NCBI GenBank assembly: GCA_019348335.1
Contig: JAHWJR010000147.1
Span: forward strand, 1-5,127
Length of the DNA stretch: 5,127 nt
Direction of reading: 5' to 3'
Source of the DNA: Actinomycetota bacterium
Lineage (GTDB): Bacteria; Actinomycetota; Acidimicrobiia; Acidimicrobiales; CADCSY01
The translations under genes and the position numbers were made by a program. Below, piece by piece: positions 4,990-5,127 of the stretch. Each line of letters starts with the position of its first letter. The first letter of the stretch is position 1. The notes beneath the pieces are model-generated. The model worked only from the letters and a program-made list of their open reading frames with translations, made no database searches and was not told the DNA's origin.

Positions 4990-5127
4990 GACACCGTCGG
5001 GCTCAAGGTTGTCCCGGCTCAGCAGGGCGCTGGGCCCGAACGCAGGATCAGCGAGGTCCAGCCGAGGACGAGCGAGACGCCGGTGTCCCCGTGATCGACC
5101 TGGCGTCCGACAACGCGGCATGCTCGT

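Noticed and set aside
4110..5006. Minus-strand open frame of 298 codons
   Set aside because: It runs antisense through both the membrane-protein gene and the GntR regulator, which are unmistakable on the plus strand.
4909..5121. Minus-strand open frame of 70 codons at the right edge
   Set aside because: The product is mostly Arg-rich low complexity, there is no ribosome binding site before its start, and third-position base use is not gene-like at its beginning. It also spans the palindrome cluster.
5019..5127. Possible C-terminal end of a minus-strand gene entering from the right edge (35 codons ending in TGA at 5021-5019)
   Set aside because: Third positions are rich in G and C and the residues (GVSLVLGWTSLIL) look protein-like, but a competing plus-strand frame over the same bases looks equally good. 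Too short to call without the flanking sequence.

Overview
The window is GC-rich DNA with densely packed genes, frequent GTG/TTG starts and Gly/Ala/Arg-rich proteins, which points to a high-GC actinobacterium. An acidimicrobial-type lineage is possible, but the sequence alone does not settle this. I see no rRNA, tRNA, CRISPR array, insertion sequence or phage gene. Six complete protein genes and one partial gene are supported.

Left half (about 1-2234, minus strand, read right to left): a pirin-family cupin protein with an intact metal site (2234-1266); a 49-residue, two-helix membrane protein (1184-1035); a 293-residue protein of unknown function with motifs that recall the gamma-glutamylcyclotransferase fold (1012-131); and the first codons of a charged, repeat-like protein that leaves the window at base 1. 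Gaps are 81, 22 and 47 nt. The last three could form one operon. The pirin gene is separated from them by a strong GC hairpin.

Divergent intergenic region (2235-2398): a perfect palindrome, GTTGCA-TG-TGCAAC, lies just upstream of pirin. Toward the other gene are three sets of nested inverted repeats and a possible ECF-sigma-like promoter.

Right half (2399-4898, plus strand): a site-2-type intramembrane zinc metalloprotease with a C-terminal CBS pair (2399-3544) starts from TTG behind a very strong ribosome binding site. After a 95-nt gap comes a two-gene operon: a polytopic membrane protein of unknown function (3640-4512), overlapped by ATGA with a short YtrA-type GntR repressor (4509-4898). 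In front of the operon is an 8+8 bp inverted repeat with an inner TGTA-N4-TACA palindrome, overlaying the likely -10 element. This layout suggests that the repressor controls its own operon.

The last 229 bases (4899-5127) hold no confident gene, only a weak hairpin after the regulator and an inverted-repeat cluster centred on GGAATATTCC.

The most interesting unit is the YtrA-like regulator paired with an unknown membrane protein instead of the usual ABC transporter, with its operator readable in the sequence.
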